The notes beneath the pieces were generated by a model. The model was given only the letters and a program-made list of their open reading frames with translations, ran no database searches and had not been told where the DNA came from. Made by a program: the position numbers and the translations under genes. DNA of 64,000 nt from Candidatus Thorarchaeota archaeon (GTDB lineage Archaea; Asgardarchaeota; Thorarchaeia; Thorarchaeales; Thorarchaeaceae). Shown piece by piece: positions 60,030 to 64,000 of the stretch; positions within the stretch are counted from its first letter, which is position 1, and each line of letters opens with the position of its first letter. The stretch is taken from positions 1 through 64,000 of the forward strand of contig JAIZWL010000005.1 in assembly GCA_021498125.1 (NCBI GenBank). Reading direction: 5' to 3'.

Positions 60030-61040
60030 ATGACACTTAGATCATACGTTGTCGGAAGGGTACTGTTAACAATCCCGATGATTGTCTTATTGTTCACATT
60101 TGTATTTCTCATCTTACGATTATTGCCGGGAGATCCGGTACTTCTGCATTTCGAGAAACCACCCGATCCCGCAACAATCGAATTATACAGGCATCAATTG
60201 GGATTAGATAAACCGCTGTACCAACAATATATTGACTATTTGATCGGCATATTTCATGGTGATTTTGGCAAATCTATGACTGGTGATTTCGAGCCAGTCA
60301 GTTATCAGATACAGGCCCGTTTTCCTGCGACTCTCGAGTTAACTATCTACTCTATGATATTTGCAGTTGTTGTTGGCGTATTTCTTGGTGTGCGTTCAGC
60401 AAAGACTTATGGTTCATTGCAAGATAATACAATTCGTATTTTTGGAACCATCACTTATGCAATTCCAGTGTTCTTCTTGGGGATGATTTTGCAGTTTATC
60501 TTTGCGATTTGGCTTGGAGTGCTTCCGCCCCTTGGTCGATTTGATATTGGACAGGCACCGCCTCATGTCACAGGTCTCTATACCATAGATAGTATTCTAG
60601 CAGGCGATCTTTATTCGTTTGTTACCGCTGTGAGATATCTTATCCTTCCTACTATCACTCTAGGTACCGTTCTTTGTGGTATTTTTATTAGATTAACTCG
60701 AACTAATATGTTGGAAACACTGAAACTTGATTTTGTGGATGCTGCGAAAGCACGAGGGCTTTCGGATAATGCCATTACATACCGCTATGCTCTCAAGAAT
60801 GCGTTCTTGCCGATTCTTACCATGATTGGTCTACAGTTCGCCGCGCTTCTTGCTGGTGCAGTACTTACAGAAATCACTTTTAGCTGGGAAGGCCTTGGAT
60901 CATTTCTTTTTGAGAAGATCTCTCAACGAGACTACACTGCCATTCAAGGGACTGTTGTATTTTTTGGCATACTTGTGACAATGGTCACATTGGTACTTGA
61001 TTTGTTGTACGCATATCTGGATCCACGGATCCGATTCTAA
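60030..61040 (+). CDS. Peptide ABC transporter permease, DppB/OppB-like
   Basis: 336 residues with six membrane segments. The conserved N-terminal LRLLPGDPVLLHFEKPPDP and the permease signature EAA-like loop DAAKARGLSDNAITYRYALK (about 247-266) are both present. Length is normal for the family. It forms the channel together with the next gene's product. The gene begins about 105 bases after the binding-protein gene and is followed by AAGGAGG 12 bases before the next ATG. Confidence 0.93.
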   Translation: MTLRSYVVGRVLLTIPMIVLLFTFVFLILRLLPGDPVLLHFEKPPDPATIELYRHQLGLDKPLYQQYIDYLIGIFHGDFGKSMTGDFEPVSYQIQARFPATLELTIYSMIFAVVVGVFLGVRSAKTYGSLQDNTIRIFGTITYAIPVFFLGMILQFIFAIWLGVLPPLGRFDIGQAPPHVTGLYTIDSILAGDLYSFVTAVRYLILPTITLGTVLCGIFIRLTRTNMLETLKLDFVDAAKARGLSDNAITYRYALKNAFLPILTMIGLQFAALLAGAVLTEITFSWEGLGSFLFEKISQRDYTAIQGTVVFFGILVTMVTLVLDLLYAYLDPRIRF

Positions 61041-61055
61041 GGAGGTCTAAATCAA

Positions 61056-62321
61056 ATGGCGAAAAAATTAGTCAGTGGAATATTTTATAGTCTTGATGCG
61101 GCAGAAGGTACTTTCGCTGAAAAGTCTCGTAAGTGGCAAATTTTGGTCGTTTTGGCCATAATATTTGCTCTGATCGTTTTTTCAGGACTGATCTATCTTG
61201 CCTCTTTCTCACACAGTGGAATTGGACTTCCTGTGGTTGGAGCAACATTTGGTGCAGGGATTCTCATCTACATATTTAGGCGCATGGACTCTTTCTTCTT
61301 GAAGATAGAGCGAATTACAGCCAAGAATCTCACATTCTTTTACCTTGGGCTATCAGGTCTATTCTTGTTATTAGTTGGAGTGGTTGCATTTCTAGTGCTT
61401 CCTGTTGAAGGGTCCACCCTTCCTCTTGCCCTCATAATAGGGTCTCTAATGATTACAGCATATTTGTTTTTAATATTCGAGGTTTACCCTATACTGCAAG
61501 ATCGTGGGGCTCCCGGACTAATAACAATGGCTGGATTAATTATCGTGTTCGCAATCGTCTATATGACAGCGATCTCGAAGTACATTGTGCCATATGACCC
61601 ATTTACGTTGAATGTCGGACCTACTACCAGTCCGCCAACTTCGGAATTTATTTTCGGTACAACCGAACTGGGTCAGGACATGCTTAGCCGTGTCATAGCT
61701 GGCGGAGCAAATATGTTGCAGGTTGCCGTTCTTTCTGTAACTGTTTGTTTTTCAATAGGTGTTCCTATCGGTCTTATTGCTTCATATTATGGTGGGATTA
61801 TAGACCGTGGGACTTCGTTGGTCATGGATAGTATTTTTGCACTACCGGGTCTGATCCTTGCGATTGCTCTTGCTGCAATGTTGGGGCCGGGGATTGTCAA
61901 TATGGCTATGGCTATCGCAGTGATTTACATACCCTCGTATTTCAGAGTTGTACGAAGCCAAGTCTTAACAGTCAAAGAATTACCCTACGTGGAAGCTGCG
62001 ATTGTGCTGGGTGCAAGAAACAGAGACATTCTCATTCGCTATATCTTGCCCAATGTCCTTCCATCAGCTGTTGTTGTTATGACTATCAATTTTGCAGATG
62101 CAGTTCTTACGGCAGCAGGTCTGACCTTTGTCGGACTTGGTTTTGGTATAGATGTTCCAGACTGGGGCTATGACCTCTCCAGTGGCCGGCCAATTCTTCT
62201 GCAAGTTGGTGCTTGGTGGGTGATCACGTTTCCGGGTCTAATGATCGTTCTACTTGCGATAGGATTTACCCTGACCGGAGAAGGTCTCAACGAGTTGTTG
62301 ACACCAAAGTTGCAGGAGTGA
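61056..62321 (+). CDS. Peptide ABC transporter permease, DppC/OppC-like, with extra N-terminal membrane domain
   Basis: 421 residues, about 120 more than usual DppC proteins. The extra N-terminal part (about 25-165) contains four or five membrane segments. The standard part then starts near IVPYDPFTLN, followed by FIFGTTELGQDMLSR and the signature loop EAAIVLGARNRDILIRYILP. Last segments are typical. The extra domain may be lineage-specific. Its stop overlaps the ATPase ATG by one base (TGATG). Confidence 0.92.
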   Translation: MAKKLVSGIFYSLDAAEGTFAEKSRKWQILVVLAIIFALIVFSGLIYLASFSHSGIGLPVVGATFGAGILIYIFRRMDSFFLKIERITAKNLTFFYLGLSGLFLLLVGVVAFLVLPVEGSTLPLALIIGSLMITAYLFLIFEVYPILQDRGAPGLITMAGLIIVFAIVYMTAISKYIVPYDPFTLNVGPTTSPPTSEFIFGTTELGQDMLSRVIAGGANMLQVAVLSVTVCFSIGVPIGLIASYYGGIIDRGTSLVMDSIFALPGLILAIALAAMLGPGIVNMAMAIAVIYIPSYFRVVRSQVLTVKELPYVEAAIVLGARNRDILIRYILPNVLPSAVVVMTINFADAVLTAAGLTFVGLGFGIDVPDWGYDLSSGRPILLQVGAWWVITFPGLMIVLLAIGFTLTGEGLNELLTPKLQE

Positions 62322-63343
62322 TGATTATGGGTGACTTGGTAACAATCGAAAATCTTTCAGTAGAATACAAAACGAGACGCGGAATCGCGCGTGCAGTAGA
62401 TAATATTTCTTTATCTATTGCAGAGAATACTACACTTGGACTTGCAGGTGAGAGCGGTTGCGGAAAATCCACCTTAGGGCGATCGATAATCGGACTCGTA
62501 CCGTATCCGGGTGAGATTGTTGGCGGTCGGATATTCTTTGACGTCGCCGAGCCACATGCATATGAAGGTGGTGAGATTCCGGCCGGAAAGATTGATCTTG
62601 TTGGTCTTTCGCCCGAAGAGATGAATGTGCTTCGTGGTGAAGAGATTGCATACATCTTTCAAGACCCAATGACTTCACTCAACCCACTGATGACCATTGG
62701 TGCACATTTCACCGAATTGATCCGTACGCATCATCCTGAGATCTCAAAGGAGGATGCTTTGGAACGTGCCGCTGAGGTCCTAGACGCACTTGGGATACTT
62801 CCCGAGCGGATGAGTGATTATCCTCACCAGTTCAGTGGTGGAATGCGACAGCGGGTAATGATCGGTCTTGGTCTTGCTTTGAAACCAAAGCTGCTGATCG
62901 CAGATGAGCCAACAACGTCACTGGATGTTATCGTTGAGGCTCAGATCATGAAAGAGATGACTCAGTTGAAGGACAAATTCAACCTCACCATGGTTCTGAT
63001 CACTCATAATCTTGGTGTGCTGGCCCAACATGCGGATAATATTGCTATTGTCTATGCTGGGAGGTTGATGGAACTGGCCTCGACTGATAGTCTATTTGAA
63101 TCGCCACAGCATCCATACACGCAGGCGTTACTTCAAGCTGTTCCTGATGTTCGCAAGCCTGACAAGACGCTGGCATGGATTCCTGGAAGTCCCCCAGATC
63201 TCACCGAACCGATGACTGGATGCATGTTCCGTCCGCGTTGTCCACATGCAAAAGAGATCTGTAAGACAGTGCAGCCTCCTCTTATTGAGCGTGATGGTGG
63301 AGGATATGTAGCCTGTCATTTATACTCGGAGGGAACGCAATAA
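62321..63343 (+). CDS. Peptide ABC transporter ATP-binding protein, DppD/OppD-like
   Basis: 340 residues from the ATG at 62321; an in-frame start at 62213 lies inside the permease gene. Walker [11 protein letters not shown]-loop [12 protein letters not shown], signature FSGGMRQR, Walker [14 protein letters not shown], and the C-terminal oligopeptide-transporter segment [15 protein letters not shown]. Overlaps the next gene by one base (TAATG). Confidence 0.95.
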   Translation: MIMGDLVTIENLSVEYKTRRGIARAVDNISLSIAENTTLGLAGESGCGKSTLGRSIIGLVPYPGEIVGGRIFFDVAEPHAYEGGEIPAGKIDLVGLSPEEMNVLRGEEIAYIFQDPMTSLNPLMTIGAHFTELIRTHHPEISKEDALERAAEVLDALGILPERMSDYPHQFSGGMRQRVMIGLGLALKPKLLIADEPTTSLDVIVEAQIMKEMTQLKDKFNLTMVLITHNLGVLAQHADNIAIVYAGRLMELASTDSLFESPQHPYTQALLQAVPDVRKPDKTLAWIPGSPPDLTEPMTGCMFRPRCPHAKEICKTVQPPLIERDGGGYVACHLYSEGTQ

Positions 63344-64000
63344 TGACAGTACCATTAATTCGTGTAGAAAAACTCAAGAAGTATTTCCCTGTGCAGAAGG
63401 GGTTTTTGGACGCTCTACTGACAAGAAATAAGCAGTTTGTCCGGGCTGTCGATGATATTTCCTTTGAGATCCAAAAGGGTGAGGTGCTTGGACTTGCTGG
63501 TGAGTCTGGTTCTGGTAAGACAACGACCGGTCGTCTTTGCGTCCGTCTTATTGAACCAACTGATGGTCACATCTATTTCAAAGGACGTGACATAGCTCAG
63601 ATCAAAGGCAGCGCCCTGCGAATGCTTCGGAGGAAGATCCAGTTTACCTTTCAGGATCCTACGTCGTCGCTTAATCCGCGAATGACAATTGGTCAAGCCA
63701 TTGCTGATGCATTGCGCCTTCAAGGAATTGGAAGCCCTTCGGACAGGCGAACCGCAGTCGAGGAGGTTCTTGAACGAGTAGGTCTGGCACCAGCCTCTAC
63801 GTATTATGATCGACTTCCACATCAATTGAGTGGGGGTCAGAAGCAGCGTGTTGTATTTGGGAGAGCCATTATTCTTGGACCCGAGTTTATTGTGACTGAT
63901 GAACCTGTGGCCATGGTTGATGTGTCGATTAAGGCCCAGCTCCTAGAGCTGATGATGGACTTGAAAAAGGCGTACGACCTCACATACCTGTTCATCTCTC
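63343..64000 (+). CDS. Peptide ABC transporter ATP-binding protein, DppF/OppF-like (partial)
   Basis: Runs off the right edge; 219 residues are visible from ATG at 63343. Walker A GESGSGKTT, Q-loop FTFQDPTSSLNP, signature LSGGQKQR and Walker B FIVTDEPVAMVDVS are all present. A DppF protein is usually about 320 residues, so about a third is missing. It completes a five-gene operon. Confidence 0.93.
   Translation, partial: MTVPLIRVEKLKKYFPVQKGFLDALLTRNKQFVRAVDDISFEIQKGEVLGLAGESGSGKTTTGRLCVRLIEPTDGHIYFKGRDIAQIKGSALRMLRRKIQFTFQDPTSSLNPRMTIGQAIADALRLQGIGSPSDRRTAVEEVLERVGLAPASTYYDRLPHQLSGGQKQRVVFGRAIILGPEFIVTDEPVAMVDVSIKAQLLELMMDLKKAYDLTYLFIS

Overview
This window reads as a piece of an archaeal chromosome, most probably from an Asgard archaeon. 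Thorarchaeia is my best guess, from the moderate GC content and gene content, but I could not test it. Support comes from archaeal TATA-like promoters, a tRNA-Cys gene with encoded CCA, a small GTPase of Arf/Rab type fused to longin-like domains, a beta-CASP nuclease, and an Hdr/Vhu electron-transfer cluster. That cluster ends in a selenocysteine-containing hydrogenase fragment whose 3' RNA hairpin resembles a SECIS element.

Layout. 1-8.6 kb: CaCA exchanger, ABC-2 exporter with a divergent membrane protein and winged-helix regulator, a DUF3160 protein, inorganic pyrophosphatase and an orphan DNA methyltransferase. 8.8-15.2 kb: HAD phosphatase, quinolinate synthase NadA, a small unknown gene, a histidine kinase and a GH38 mannosidase. 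15.3-18.7 kb: tRNA-Cys, then three tandem paralogous membrane proteins of unknown family. 18.8-22.3 kb: a gamma-class adenine methyltransferase followed by a circularly permuted cytosine-5 methyltransferase. 22.4-26.2 kb: a two-gene unit, a longin/roadblock-like protein and a longin-GTPase-longin-winged-helix fusion. 26.3-36 kb: a beta-CASP nuclease with a long N-terminal extension, a 1195-residue surface protein, a degenerate histidine phosphatase, zinc-ribbon and small unknown proteins, and a membrane-anchored EEP-family phosphoesterase. 36.3-42.2 kb: a three-repeat CRISPR array without cas genes, an aldehyde:ferredoxin oxidoreductase, a repeat protein with a damaged 5' end, a coiled-coil PD-(D/E)XK-like protein and a membrane-anchored ectodomain protein.

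42.9-53.5 kb is the most interesting block. It holds an HdrA with an inserted GltD-like NAD(P)H module, then hdrC, hdrB, a compact hdrA, a second HdrA-like flavoprotein, mvhD, a small winged-helix gene, mvhG, mvhA and vhuU. The mvhA product lacks the C-terminal nickel-binding motif. The motif is supplied by a 52-codon gene at 53274-53432 with an in-frame TGA exactly where the nickel-ligating cysteine should be. I read it as VhuU. A flavin-based bifurcating or confurcating hydrogenase-heterodisulfide reductase, possibly also exchanging electrons with NAD(P)H, is the natural interpretation.

53.5-56.2 kb is an AT-rich island with an overlapping restriction-modification pair and a second ectodomain protein. 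56.2-64 kb carries a GH114-like protein, a DDAH-like amidinohydrolase and a complete Opp/Dpp-type peptide transporter running off the right edge.
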